A stretch of 64,000 bases of DNA from Cyanobacteria bacterium SBLK. Lineage in GTDB: Bacteria > Cyanobacteriota > Cyanobacteriia > Cyanobacteriales > Spirulinaceae. Below are positions 18,391 to 26,765 of this stretch, piece by piece. How positions within the stretch are numbered: the first letter of the stretch is position 1; each line of letters starts with the position of its first letter. Position numbers and translations under genes: made by a program. Below the pieces are notes generated by a model. That model saw nothing but the letters and a program-made list of their open reading frames with translations, did no database searches and was not told the DNA's origin. The stretch covers positions 26,339 through 90,338 of the forward strand of contig JAGHZQ010000098.1 in the NCBI GenBank assembly GCA_017746715.1, in the 5' to 3' direction.

Positions 18391-18567
18391 CGATTTAGAC
18401 CTTTTTTTGCGCTCCAGACAAACAGATCGTTCCAGATTTGACCTAGAGACAAGACATGCCTATCTCTACTAGGTTTACCAGTACTCGCGTGAATGGGGTC
18501 TGTGGTCGCTGGATTGGGTATGCAGGTCTAGCGAGCAGTTCTCTCGCGACATTCTAAAATAGCCTGC

Positions 18568-18609
18568 AAAAAAAATAACCCCAAAAGTCTTGGAGACTCT
18601 TGGAGTTAT
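18568..18609 (-). terminator. intrinsic terminator after pntB
   Basis: On the minus strand ATAACTCCAAGAGTC pairs with GACTTTTGGGGTTAT (two G-U pairs), followed by a run of eight T. It lies 18 bases beyond the pntB stop. Confidence 0.9.
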
Positions 18610-18627
18610 CAACAATTGTGAAGTGTT

Positions 18628-20037
18628 TTACAACTGTTTCACTTCTGCTGCCAGTTGGCCGACAACATCTTTGGCACTGCCAAATAACATCATGGTTTTA
18701 TCTTTGAAGAAGAGTTCGTTTTGAACCCCGGAAAAACCAGTACCCATCCCGCGTTTAATGACGATGGTATGCTTGGCTTTATCCACTTCTAAGATGGGCA
18801 TACCATAAATGGGACTGCCTTTATCGTGACGGGCAGCCGGGTTGACCACATCATTTGCGCCAATGACCAAAGCTACATCGGTTTGATCGAATTGAGGATT
18901 GATGTCCTCCATATCGTAGAGTTGCGTGTAGGCAACATTGGCTTCAGCGAGAAGAACGTTCATATGTCCGGGCATCCGTCCGGCAACGGGGTGAATGGCA
19001 TATTTGACCTCTACGCCCATTGCTTCCAACTGATCCGCTAATTCTCGAACGACGTGTTGTGCCTGTGCCACTGCCATGCCGTAACCGGGAACGATCGCCA
19101 CGGAACGAGCGTAACCCAACATCATCGCCCCTTCTTCCGAGTCGATGCTCTTAACGGTACCGAGGGTTTGTCCGGCAGAACTGCTGCCTGCTGCTGCCGC
19201 TTCGGAACCAAAGCCCGCAAAAAGGACATTGGCCAAAGAGCGGTTCATGCCCTTACACATGATATTGGTGAGGATGATTCCCGAAGCCCCAACCAATGCC
19301 CCGGCAATAATCAACATATTGTTGTTGACGACAAAACCCGCCGCCGCCGCCGCCAAACCGGAGTAGGAGTTTAATAGGGAGATGACAACGGGCATATCGC
19401 CACCACCGATGGGGATGACAAAGAGAACCCCGAGAACTAGAGAAACGCCGACTAAAGCGAAGAAAACCGGGAGATTGCCGGGGACGAAGAGGAAGTAACC
19501 GCTTCCTGCCAAGAACCCGATTAAAATCAGCGCATTAACGACCTGTTGCAGGGGGAATTGAACGGGAGCACCGGGCATAATGCCTTGCAACTTGGCAAAG
19601 GCGATAAAACTTCCGGTGAGGGTCACGCCGCCGATGAGAATGCCGAGGAGAATGGTGACGAGAGAAGTCGCGGAAAGGGCTTCCCCAGCACTGAGGACGC
19701 GCCAAAATTCCGCGATCGCTACCAAGGCGGAAGCACCGCCTCCCAAGCCATTAAAAATGCCCACCATTTGGGGCATTGCCGTCATCTCGACTTTATAAGC
19801 CGCGATCGCGCCGATGGCCGAACCGATAGCCATGCCGATCAAAATTATTTCGTAGCTCAAAACGTGGCGATCGAGCATGGTTGCTACGACAGCCAATAAC
19901 ATCCCGATCGCTGCGGATTGATTCCCCTGTCTTGCGGTTGCGGGAGAACCGAGTTTTTTCAAACCCAAAATGAACAAAGAAGCGGCTAATAAATAGCTCA
20001 ATTGAATGCCACTCGGCAAAAATTCATCGATATTCAT
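18628..20037 (-). CDS. pntB: NAD(P) transhydrogenase beta subunit
   Basis: Membrane subunit of the proton-translocating transhydrogenase, which transfers hydride between NADH and NADP+. It has 469 residues: about eight hydrophobic segments in the first 280 residues, including GIFNGLGGGASALVA, then the NADP-binding domain III with VPGYGMAVAQAQH, HPVAGRMPGHMNVLL, LVIGANDVVNPAA and KRGMGTGFSGVQNELF. Its ATG overlaps the stop of the preceding subunit (ATGA), indicating translational coupling. Last gene of the operon. Confidence 0.97.
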   Translation of the reverse strand: MNIDEFLPSGIQLSYLLAASLFILGLKKLGSPATARQGNQSAAIGMLLAVVATMLDRHVLSYEIILIGMAIGSAIGAIAAYKVEMTAMPQMVGIFNGLGGGASALVAIAEFWRVLSAGEALSATSLVTILLGILIGGVTLTGSFIAFAKLQGIMPGAPVQFPLQQVVNALILIGFLAGSGYFLFVPGNLPVFFALVGVSLVLGVLFVIPIGGGDMPVVISLLNSYSGLAAAAAGFVVNNNMLIIAGALVGASGIILTNIMCKGMNRSLANVLFAGFGSEAAAAGSSSAGQTLGTVKSIDSEEGAMMLGYARSVAIVPGYGMAVAQAQHVVRELADQLEAMGVEVKYAIHPVAGRMPGHMNVLLAEANVAYTQLYDMEDINPQFDQTDVALVIGANDVVNPAARHDKGSPIYGMPILEVDKAKHTIVIKRGMGTGFSGVQNELFFKDKTMMLFGSAKDVVGQLAAEVKQL

Positions 20038-20330
20038 GCTTTAGCCTCCTTCTTTTTGAACATGAGCAACATCCGATCCGTAACCAAAAAACCGCCGACA
20101 ACGTTAATGGTTGCCAAAATAACGGCGACAAAACCGAGAATGACGCTGAGGGTTAAATCTTCCGAACCAGAGACTAAAATCGCCCCCAAAACAGCGATTC
20201 CAGAAATCGCATTCGCCCCAGACATTAAAGGCGTATGTAGGGTCGGCGGAACTTTATTGATCAACTCGAACCCGACAAACGAAGACAAAACAAACACGAA
20301 CAAACAAGCAATTAAAGTTGCTTCGTTCAT
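20034..20330 (-). CDS. pntAB: NAD(P) transhydrogenase alpha subunit, membrane part
   Basis: Domain II part of the alpha subunit, encoded separately as in other three-gene pnt systems. The 98-residue protein has three membrane segments with HTPLMSGANAISGIAVLGA and TINVVGGFLVTDRMLLMF. The ATG at 20330 is preceded by AGGAGG at ideal distance; a longer upstream frame would translate dispersed repeat sequence and is not real. Coupled to pntB by a 4-base overlap. Confidence 0.95.
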   Translation of the reverse strand: MNEATLIACLFVFVLSSFVGFELINKVPPTLHTPLMSGANAISGIAVLGAILVSGSEDLTLSVILGFVAVILATINVVGGFLVTDRMLLMFKKKEAKA

Positions 20331-20353
20331 TGATAACCTCCTAATTGGTTGTT

Positions 20354-20379
20354 GGCTTGCACTGAGCAGGGCCGAAGTG
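20354..20379. repeat. dispersed GCACTGAGC element between pntAA and pntAB
   Basis: A copy reading GCTTGCACTGAGC, then CCGAAGTG, of the element also found in birA, near 37.5 kb, 42.2 kb and (doubled) 52.0 kb. It lies inside the pnt operon and would be transcribed. Confidence 0.75.
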
Positions 20380-20416
20380 TTATTCGTGATGGGAATCCAA
20401 ACAACAAACAACAAAA

Positions 20417-21571
20417 TTACACTTTCACGCCTTCGCCTTCGATACCGAGGGCAGCTTTAACGCGATCGTTGCGAATTTCTCCGGCGTGGGCGACGCAGGT
20501 GCGATCGATAATGTCGTCGCTAAAATCGAGATTTAATGCCCCATCTTTCACCAACAATTTCAATAAGGTGGAGAGGTTTTTGGCATAGAGTTGACTGGCG
20601 TGAACGGACATTGAAGAGGTGAGGTCTGTCGGTCCCATCACCGTTACGCCTTGATAGTTGATGTTTTTGCCCGCTTCGGTAACTTCGCAGTTTCCGCCCT
20701 GTTCTGCTGCCAAATCGACAATAACGGAACCGGGTTTCATGTTTCCAGCCATTTCTGCCGTAACGAGAGTGGGGGCTTTTTTCCCCGGAACTTGAGCGGT
20801 GGTAATTACCACATCGGAGTTGGCCACCCGTTCGGTCATGACTTGTTGGGTTTTCTGTTTGGCGGCTTCGGAAACTTCCTTAGCGTAACCCCCTTCGGCG
20901 ACGGTGTCTTCCTCGAGTTTGACTTCGACGAATTTCGCCCCCAAACTTTGCACCTCTTCCTTCACTGCCGGGCGAATGTCAAAGGCTTCGACAACGGCTC
21001 CCAAGCGCCGCGCCGTGGCGATCGCTTGCAATCCGGCAACTCCTGCTCCCATCACGAATACTTTGGCCGGACGAATGGTGCCGGCGGCGGTGGTGAGCAT
21101 GGGGAAGAATTTGGGCAGGGCGGCGGCGGCCAGTAAAACGGCTTTGTAACCCGCTAAGCTGGCTTGAGAAGATAGCACGTCCATGCTTTGGGCGCGGCTG
21201 GTGCGGGGAATTAATTCCATGCCAAAGGCAGTAATTTGCCGTTGTGCCAGCGCCTGTATGGTTTCTGGCTTTCCGAGGGGGTTGAGGAGAGAGGCGATCG
21301 CGCCGCCATAGCGCAGCCATTCAATTTCATGGTCTTGAGGAGGTGCGACTTTTAATAAGAGGTCGGCTTCGCCCCAAACCTTGCCGCGATCGCCATCCAC
21401 TGTTGCCCCAGCATTGCGATAGTCCTCATCGCTAAAATAAGAGCCTTCACCCGCTCCCGATTCCACCCAGACTTCCCAGCCTTGCTGGACGAATCGAGCG
21501 ACGACATCGGGGATCGAGGCAACTCGACGTTCGCCGATCTCGATTGCTTCCCTTGCGATCGCAATTTTCAT
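20417..21571 (-). CDS. pntAA: NAD(P) transhydrogenase alpha subunit, NAD-binding part
   Basis: Soluble domain I, which binds NAD(H). It has 384 residues: the N-terminus MKIAIAREAIEIGERRVASIP, then VMGAGVAGLQAIATARRLGA (Rossmann fold), AFDIRPAVKEEVQSLGAKFV, VITTAQVPGKKAPTLV and DLAAEQGGNCE. First gene of the pntAA-pntAB-pntB operon. An 86-base gap holding the repeat element separates it from pntAB. Confidence 0.96.
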   Translation of the reverse strand: MKIAIAREAIEIGERRVASIPDVVARFVQQGWEVWVESGAGEGSYFSDEDYRNAGATVDGDRGKVWGEADLLLKVAPPQDHEIEWLRYGGAIASLLNPLGKPETIQALAQRQITAFGMELIPRTSRAQSMDVLSSQASLAGYKAVLLAAAALPKFFPMLTTAAGTIRPAKVFVMGAGVAGLQAIATARRLGAVVEAFDIRPAVKEEVQSLGAKFVEVKLEEDTVAEGGYAKEVSEAAKQKTQQVMTERVANSDVVITTAQVPGKKAPTLVTAEMAGNMKPGSVIVDLAAEQGGNCEVTEAGKNINYQGVTVMGPTDLTSSMSVHASQLYAKNLSTLLKLLVKDGALNLDFSDDIIDRTCVAHAGEIRNDRVKAALGIEGEGVKV

Positions 21572-21768
21572 ACTGACTCCTTATTTTTAACGACTGAAAA
21601 AATTAGCAGAATGAATTATCGATTTATCGATATCCTTAATTTTGGATAAGGGCAAAACTCGCATAAACTTTTGCGTTGTTAATTTTCAACTGCCCTCAAC
21701 CTTGCCCTCCAACGCTCCGAACTCAATTGCTTCTCCCTCGGCATCTTTAAACAATCACCCGGGGGGAG

Positions 21769-21792
21769 CGCACTCAATCGGGGTGCGTTTTT
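21769..21792 (+). terminator. terminator-like hairpin with no upstream gene
   Basis: CGCAC and GTGCG form a short GC-rich stem around TCAATCGGG, followed by TTTTT. No plus-strand gene precedes it, so it could end a small RNA from 21.6-21.77 kb, or be fortuitous. Confidence 0.4.
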
Positions 21793-22049
21793 AGATGCGG
21801 GCGATACTATAAGCTGCCATTTTGCATATTATTGCCATTCCCGCTCTTTCTTGGCGTTCTTCAACTTGTCTTATAGATTTACTTGCGACTCAAAGACAAA
21901 ATTGCGAATTGCGAATGCCTGTCGCCGGAACATTTTCCTCCCCCCATCCGTTAGGAGATGATTGAATGTGCTGAGTTTTCCTCACCCTGCTTTCGACGGT
22001 CAATTGAAAATTAGGGCGTGAGACCTCTTGACTTTAGGCTAGAATATTT

Positions 22050-22080
22050 AAGTTTAGTAAAGCTAATTTTTACTAAACTT
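22050..22080. promoter_or_regulatory. perfect 12-bp inverted repeat upstream of DUF2808 gene
   Basis: AAGTTTAGTAAA and TTTACTAAACTT are separated by 7 bases, about 160 bases before the DUF2808 start. No T-run follows on either strand, so an operator or mRNA leader hairpin is more likely than a terminator. The regulator is unknown. Confidence 0.45.
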
Positions 22081-22237
22081 TATCTATTGAGGCGATATTA
22101 AAAACTATTGCGAGTTCGCCCTCGACTGTTTTCCATTAGGCGTTTTCCATTAGGTGAGTCGTCCCCACAAGACAACTCGAAAATTCATTCGATTTCGCCT
22201 CTCGTTCCCATCCATCCAATAGAACTCCAACAGAACT

Positions 22238-22960
22238 ATGGTTCTCTCTCAATTATCTCAACTATCAAAACGATTGGTAAAATTCCCTTCCTTGCGTTTC
22301 CCTTCTTGGCGTTTATTTTCCAGTTTGGCCGCTCTGGGGGTCCTCTCCGCCGGAATTCCCGCCGCCACTTTTGCCCAAAGCAATCCCGGTTTGGTCATCT
22401 TTAGCGGAGTTGGCAATCGCTCCAATATTTTAAATTATCACCTCAAAGACGGACGGCGGAATGTTCGCGACGATCGCTATCGGTTGCGAATTCCCGCCAA
22501 TAAGGTCGATAATGGCGTATCGCGCCTGATTGTCTCCTATCCCGATTATTACGAAGGTCGCTTTCGCCTAGATCGCATCGAAGTGGGTTACGGCGAACGC
22601 TATCGCAACAAAGTCGAAGTGGCTTACGCCGATATTCAAGAAGAATGTTACGCCATTGAAAATCAACGGGGACGCCGGGATCTTTACCATTGTTTGAATA
22701 TTTCTCTCGAAACCCCCATCGAGCCGGAAACCCCCATCGAAATCAAACTCTCCCAAGTGCGCAATCCTTGGCAGGGCGGTACGTTTTATTTTGGAGCCCA
22801 TGCCGTCACCTGCCTCGATCGCGATCGCGAACAACCCGACAGCAGTTGTTTTAGCGATCCCGAAAATTCTCCTACCGTCGGTCGTCTCGATACCCCCTTC
22901 CGCGATCCCCGACGCATTCAAATTGCCGATATTGGGGTTTGGATTTTGACCATCGATTAA
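22238..22960 (+). CDS. DUF2808 domain-containing exported protein
   Basis: A 240-residue protein of a cyanobacterial family of unknown function. A Lys/Arg-rich N-terminus is followed by a hydrophobic core ending AATFAQSNPG, a likely signal peptide cut after TFA. The mature part carries GRRNVRDDRYRLRIP, VSYPDYYEGRFRLDRIEVGY, NPWQGGTFYFGAHAVTC and an Asp/Arg-rich end. Family members are predicted periplasmic or outer-envelope proteins. Monocistronic, downstream of a striking inverted repeat. Confidence 0.8.
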   Translation: MVLSQLSQLSKRLVKFPSLRFPSWRLFSSLAALGVLSAGIPAATFAQSNPGLVIFSGVGNRSNILNYHLKDGRRNVRDDRYRLRIPANKVDNGVSRLIVSYPDYYEGRFRLDRIEVGYGERYRNKVEVAYADIQEECYAIENQRGRRDLYHCLNISLETPIEPETPIEIKLSQVRNPWQGGTFYFGAHAVTCLDRDREQPDSSCFSDPENSPTVGRLDTPFRDPRRIQIADIGVWILTID

Positions 22961-23034
22961 TTTCGAGATCGATCCGAACTCGTCGAGGTATAATAAGAGA
23001 CTGTGTAATTTGATGCGAAGCAAGGAGACAGTCA

Positions 23035-23172
23035 GTGACTCAGCGTACTTTGGGAGGAACGAACCGAAAACAGAAGAGAAAATCGGGATTTCGCGCTCGG
23101 ATGCGAACCGCTAACGGTCGTCGCACGATCGGGGCGCGTCGCAAAAAAGGTCGGCATCGTTTAGCAGTTTAG
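23035..23172 (+). CDS. rpmH: 50S ribosomal protein L34
   Basis: A 45-residue basic protein (MTQRTLGGTNRKQKRKSGF, then RMRTANGRRTIGARRKKGR) starting at GTG 23035 after AAGGAGA. It is a structural component of the large ribosomal subunit. The motif FRARMRTANGR is diagnostic. First gene of the conserved rpmH-rnpA block. Confidence 0.97.
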   Translation: MTQRTLGGTNRKQKRKSGFRARMRTANGRRTIGARRKKGRHRLAV

Positions 23173-23181
23173 GGATGAGGT

Positions 23182-23207
23182 TAGGGACGTTGCCTGCAAC
23201 GTCCCTA
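23182..23207. repeat. GGGACGTTGC palindrome between rpmH and rnpA
   Basis: TAGGGACGTTGC and GCAACGTCCCTA are separated by two bases. Very similar palindromes are scattered in many cyanobacterial genomes; a diverged copy lies at 27.85 kb. It forms a strong hairpin in the rpmH-rnpA transcript and could attenuate or protect it. Confidence 0.75.
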
Positions 23208-23262
23208 CAGGTTGGGATTTAGCCAAAACCCAACCCCCAAACCCTATCTCTCGATTGTCAAG

Positions 23263-23688
23263 ATGGGATTGCCGCGAGCCAACCGTCTCAAGCACTGGCG
23301 GGATTTTCAGGAAATTTATCAACGCGGCAAGCGTTATTCGGGTGTTTATTTAACCTTGCGAGCCTTGCCAGAAAGCCCTCATGCCAAACGGGGAATGATT
23401 TCCGAGAAAATAATGCCCGATCCGGGGAAGGCAAGTGCTGTCGAACTCTTCTTAAGGCCAACTCGCATTGGCATCTCGATCGGCAAAAAAGTCAGCAAAA
23501 AAGCGGTTGTTCGCAATCGCATCAAACGTCAAATTCGAGGGGCGTTACGAGAATTGCTGCCGCAAATAGCAGGGGGTTGGAAAATTGCGATCGCCGTAAA
23601 AAGCACCGCGACAAAGTGCGAATACGAACATTTTTTGCGAGAATTAGAGCAGTTATTGACGCGAGCCGAGGTTTTGCATGGGAATTAA
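23263..23688 (+). CDS. rnpA: ribonuclease P protein component
   Basis: Protein partner of the RNase P RNA in tRNA 5' maturation. The ATG at 23263 gives 141 residues: LPRANRLKHWRDFQEIYQRG, then GISIGKKVSKKAVVRNRIKRQIR with the RNR signature, and ending ELEQLLTRAEVLHGN. Residues about 45-75 are a non-conserved insert (AKRGMISEKIMPDPGKAS). A longer frame from 23212 is rejected because it would begin in the palindrome's flank. It overlaps the next gene by 11 bases. Confidence 0.95.
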   Translation: MGLPRANRLKHWRDFQEIYQRGKRYSGVYLTLRALPESPHAKRGMISEKIMPDPGKASAVELFLRPTRIGISIGKKVSKKAVVRNRIKRQIRGALRELLPQIAGGWKIAIAVKSTATKCEYEHFLRELEQLLTRAEVLHGN

Positions 23689-24070
23689 GGAAACATCTTT
23701 TTATGAGGGCGGACCTCATATTGGCGATTTGATAATAAATATTTTGCTCGGTTTTACCGTGATTTGCCTGCCTTTAACCGTTGCAGCGATCGTGAGGGCG
23801 CTTTGGTTGCGCTACCGCATTACGGATCGCCGCATTTCCGTAACGGGAGGCTGGCAGGGTCGCGATCGCACTGACATAATTTACTTAGAAGTTGTTAAGA
23901 TCGTGAAGGTCGCGCGGGGGATTGGCTTATGGGGCGATATTGTCGTCACCCTCCGAGATAACAGCCGTTTGGAAATGCGATCCCTGCCGCGATATCGAGA
24001 GATTTACGATTATATCGCTCAAAAAGCAGCCGAGAAAACCGGACTTTCCCCGGAAGAGATTAAATGCTAG
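23678..24070 (+). CDS. PH domain-containing membrane protein
   Basis: A 130-residue protein with one or two hydrophobic segments (IINILLGFTVICLPLTVAAI) followed by a bacterial PH-like domain (LRYRITDRRISVTGGW, TDIIYLEVVKIVKV, GDIVVTLRDNSRLEMRSL). It occupies the position between rnpA and yidC seen in other cyanobacteria. Role unknown; location is likely the cytoplasmic face of the membrane. It overlaps rnpA, so translational coupling is likely. Confidence 0.85.
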   Translation: MGIKETSFYEGGPHIGDLIINILLGFTVICLPLTVAAIVRALWLRYRITDRRISVTGGWQGRDRTDIIYLEVVKIVKVARGIGLWGDIVVTLRDNSRLEMRSLPRYREIYDYIAQKAAEKTGLSPEEIKC

Positions 24071-24202
24071 AGGACAATGGCAGAAATCATGCCATTTTTT
24101 TCCAGCTATTTTTTTCAATGTTTTTTGCCCACACGCAAGAAACCCTTTGAGAAAACGATTCCAACCGTACAACATTAATCAAGCAGACCGGACTACAGAC
24201 GC

Positions 24203-25375
24203 ATGGACTTTGGTATTGGGTTTATTTCTACAAATATAATGTTGCCGATCCTTGATTTTTTTCACGGGATCGTGCCGAGTTATGGTTTTGCGATCGTGGC
24301 TTTAACCCTCGTCATTCGCTTCGCTGTTTACCCTCTGAGTGCGGGCTCCATCCGCAGCATGAGACGGACGAAAATTGCTCAACCCGTCATGCAGAAGCGA
24401 GTCAAAGAGTTGCAAGCACGTTATAAGGACGAGCCGCAAAAACTACAGCAGGCAATGGGAGAAGTCTATAAAGAATATGGCAATCCCCTTGCCGGTTGCT
24501 TCCCCATTCTCCTGCAATTGCCGATTCTTTGGGCATTATTTACGACCCTGCGGGGGTCGCCGTTTACGAATATCAACTATACGGTGGACGTGCAAATCCT
24601 TCCTAAGGCCCAAATCGAGCGCATTCAGCCAGAATTTTACGCGACAAAACCGCAAAATATCTATATCGATGAAAGCCTGCACGAACAGATATCGGCAACC
24701 CTTGCTGCGGGTAAAATCCTTACCGTTGGGGAACAAAGTCAAGTTCAATTTCAAACTCCGACGGGGGTATCTTTAGAAACCCTTGCCACAAGTCATCCCC
24801 AACACGATCTCCAACCGACATGGAGCGTGAGCAAAGGGGTGGAAAATGCAGAAGTGAAACCGGATGGCACGATTGTCGCCCTCGCCCCCGGAAAAGCAAC
24901 GATTCAAGGCACAATTCCGGGTTTGGCTGCCGATGAAGGATTTCTCTTTATCAATGCCCTCGGACGGGTAGGAGCGACGGATCCCAATGGTGGCATTCAC
25001 TGGGATATCGTTATCATGGTATTATTTTTTGGGGTGAGCACTTATCTCAGTCAAAATTTAACAGGAGCAAAACAGGGTCCGGCAACGGATGAAAATGCTC
25101 AGCAACAACAAGCCATTAGCAAAATTACACCTTTGCTTTTCACGGGAATGTTTTTAGTCTTTCCACTACCGGCAGGGGTATTAATGTATATGGTGGTTGC
25201 TAATATTTTCCAAACGGCCCAAACGTTTATTTTGATGAAAGAACCTTTACCGGAAAATTTACAAAAACTGGTAGAGCAACAAGAAAAGGAACAAAAGAAA
25301 CAACAAGCCAAAGAGCAAGATTCTCTGCCTTTCGAGCGCAAGCGCTCTAAGAAGAAGGAAAAACCATCGGGTTAA
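24203..25375 (+). CDS. yidC: membrane protein insertase YidC/Oxa1 family
   Basis: Inserts proteins into plasma and thylakoid membranes. It has 390 residues. Segments at the N-terminus (FGIGFISTNIMLPILDFFHG), FAIVALTLVIRFAVYPLSAG and FPILLQLPILWALFTTLRG are typical Oxa1 elements, with the last helices after DPNGGIHWDIVIMVLFF and PLLFTGMFLVFPLPAGV. Between the two helix groups is a large soluble loop (residues about 115-265) containing VKPDGTIVALAPGKATIQG, which resembles a bacterial Ig-like (Big_2) domain and, by topology, should face the periplasm or lumen. The C-terminus is a Lys/Glu-rich cytoplasmic tail. Confidence 0.95.
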   Translation: MDFGIGFISTNIMLPILDFFHGIVPSYGFAIVALTLVIRFAVYPLSAGSIRSMRRTKIAQPVMQKRVKELQARYKDEPQKLQQAMGEVYKEYGNPLAGCFPILLQLPILWALFTTLRGSPFTNINYTVDVQILPKAQIERIQPEFYATKPQNIYIDESLHEQISATLAAGKILTVGEQSQVQFQTPTGVSLETLATSHPQHDLQPTWSVSKGVENAEVKPDGTIVALAPGKATIQGTIPGLAADEGFLFINALGRVGATDPNGGIHWDIVIMVLFFGVSTYLSQNLTGAKQGPATDENAQQQQAISKITPLLFTGMFLVFPLPAGVLMYMVVANIFQTAQTFILMKEPLPENLQKLVEQQEKEQKKQQAKEQDSLPFERKRSKKKEKPSG

Positions 25376-25457
25376 ATCAGAAATAGGAAAGCGAAATAGT
25401 CTCGATCGGCTTTCTTGTTTCTTTTACAAACTGTCTGTATCGCAGTGAAGGAAAATT

Positions 25458-25934
25458 ATGAAGGAACAAATAAAACAAGGTCAAACGTGGTTGGAAGAAC
25501 TCCTCAAATTAATGGGTTTGTCGGCTTCGGTTGGGATCGCGAAAGTCAATGATGATGGGGCTTGCTGGCTAACGATTGAAGAAACCAATTTATCTTCGGA
25601 GCAAATTTCAATTTTGATCGGCAAGCAAGGCAGAACGATTGATGCAGTTCAATACTTGATCAATACGATTGTCAATATCGGCAGCGATCGTGAAGTCCAG
25701 CAGCCCTTTACGGTAGAGATTAACGGCTATCGGTTGCAACGCCAAGAGGAGTTAAAGAGTCTGGTAGAAGAGGTTTCCCAACTGGTGCGGGAAACGGGAC
25801 GGGAAGTAGAAATGAAGTCCCTTTCTTCGGCAGAACGGCGACAGGTCCATAATTTCCTCAAAGAATCCGACGATTTGACAACGGAAAGTCGGGGCATCGA
25901 TCCCGATCGCCGTTTATTTGTCAAATTGCGGTAA
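25458..25934 (+). CDS. KH-R3H RNA-binding protein (Jag/KhpB-like)
   Basis: A 158-residue nucleic acid-binding protein. The KH part (residues about 35-80) has the loop LIGKQGRTIDAVQYLINTI. The C-terminal R3H domain has SSAERRQVHNFLKE and SRGIDPDRRLFVKLR. It lies downstream of yidC as Jag does in many bacteria. Probably an RNA chaperone; the Jag N-terminal domain is missing, as in other short forms. Confidence 0.9.
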   Translation: MKEQIKQGQTWLEELLKLMGLSASVGIAKVNDDGACWLTIEETNLSSEQISILIGKQGRTIDAVQYLINTIVNIGSDREVQQPFTVEINGYRLQRQEELKSLVEEVSQLVRETGREVEMKSLSSAERRQVHNFLKESDDLTTESRGIDPDRRLFVKLR

Positions 25935-25940
25935 GGTTAT

Positions 25941-25975
25941 GAGGGTATCAATTCACCATTGATATCCTCGTTTTT
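25941..25975 (+). terminator. intrinsic terminator after jag-like gene
   Basis: GAGGGTATCAA pairs with TTGATATCCTC (one G-T pair) across a seven-base loop, followed by GTTTTT. It sits 12 bases before the YceD ATG, so it may partially uncouple the two genes. Confidence 0.75.
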
Positions 25976-25987
25976 GGGACAGGATCG

Positions 25988-26482
25988 ATGGAGTCTATTT
26001 ATATTCCTCATTTACTGGCAGTTCCGGAAAAAACTCTCTCCATTAGCGTTGAGGCTTTTCTACCCAATTTAGAAACTCTGACCCCGGTTCGCGGTATTTT
26101 GCAAGTGAAGCATTGCACGACTTATTTAGAAGTCACGGCAAAAATCGAGGCGATCGCGACGTTGGTTTGCGATCGCTGTTTGCAAAATTACAATCATCGC
26201 TTGCGGGTGGAGACGACGGAGTTAATTTGGTTGGAGGAGGAGGCAGAGTCTTTAGCTCGAGAGCGAGAGGTACGGATTGACGATCTCTCGGAAACGCTTT
26301 CACCGACGGGACATTTTCAGTCGGAAGCGTGGTTATACGAACAGCTGAGTTTAGCGATGCCGTTGCAAAAGAATTGCGGGGAACAATGTCAGGGAATGAC
26401 GCAATTGCCAAAGGATAACGAGCCAATTATAGACAGTCGTTGGGCGAGTTTGGCTGCCTTGAAGTCCGTACTTGAGGAGTAG
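25988..26482 (+). CDS. YceD family protein (DUF177)
   Basis: A 164-residue member of the family associated with rRNA accumulation and ribosomal protein L32 in other bacteria and plants. CDRCLQNYNHRLRV supplies the first CxxC and NCGEQCQG the second cysteine pair, likely a zinc site. LIWLEEEAE and SEAWLYEQLSLAMPL are characteristic. It closes the rpmH block. No rpmF follows, unlike in proteobacteria. Confidence 0.88.
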   Translation: MESIYIPHLLAVPEKTLSISVEAFLPNLETLTPVRGILQVKHCTTYLEVTAKIEAIATLVCDRCLQNYNHRLRVETTELIWLEEEAESLAREREVRIDDLSETLSPTGHFQSEAWLYEQLSLAMPLQKNCGEQCQGMTQLPKDNEPIIDSRWASLAALKSVLEE

Positions 26483-26603
26483 GCAACAAGGCATGAGTAT
26501 CAAGTTTTGGAGAACAATCTTTTTGACAAGCTCTTAAATCTGTATAGCAATAAGATCTAGAAATTAAGGTCTGGAAATAAGGAACAAAAAAAGGAGGAAA
26601 CGA

Positions 26604-26765
26604 TTGGCTGCTTGGATTGAGAGTTGCTACGCTCACAGATCCGTCACCCACTCCCTGCTTTTTTTCGTTTGGCTTGTTGGGGGTTTGTTCGCTGCCTTTT
26701 GTTTGGGTTTTGCGGTTGGAAGTTTTGGTCAGTTACTAAATTTTAGGCGAACCGAGCTTAGTTAA
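26604..26765 (+). pseudogene. possible remnant of a YdjM-like membrane hydrolase
   Basis: A 53-codon frame from TTG 26604, with AGGAGG seven bases upstream. The peptide WIESCYAHRSVTHSLLFF then VWLVGGLFAAFCLG contains an HRxxTHSLL-type motif, as in membrane-bound metal-dependent hydrolases (YdjM class), and a hydrophobic helix. Normal members are over 150 residues, so this would be a fragment. Its end overlaps the end of the convergent SDR gene. A small membrane peptide is the alternative. Confidence 0.35.

Larger units (their letters stand above)
21572..22237. other. long intergenic region upstream of pntAA and DUF2808 gene
   Basis: About 660 bases between divergent genes. No convincing coding frame. 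It contains a terminator-like hairpin on the plus strand near 21.78 kb, a perfect 12-base inverted repeat near 22.06 kb, and the two promoters that must face outward. Confidence 0.6.

Noticed and set aside
20331..20414. N-terminal extension of pntAB
   Set aside because: It would read through repeat sequence; an ideal AGGAGG precedes ATG 20330.
24203..25375. Ig-like loop of YidC as an inserted foreign domain
   Set aside because: I recall a large soluble loop at this place as common in cyanobacterial YidC, so it is not an anomaly of this genome.
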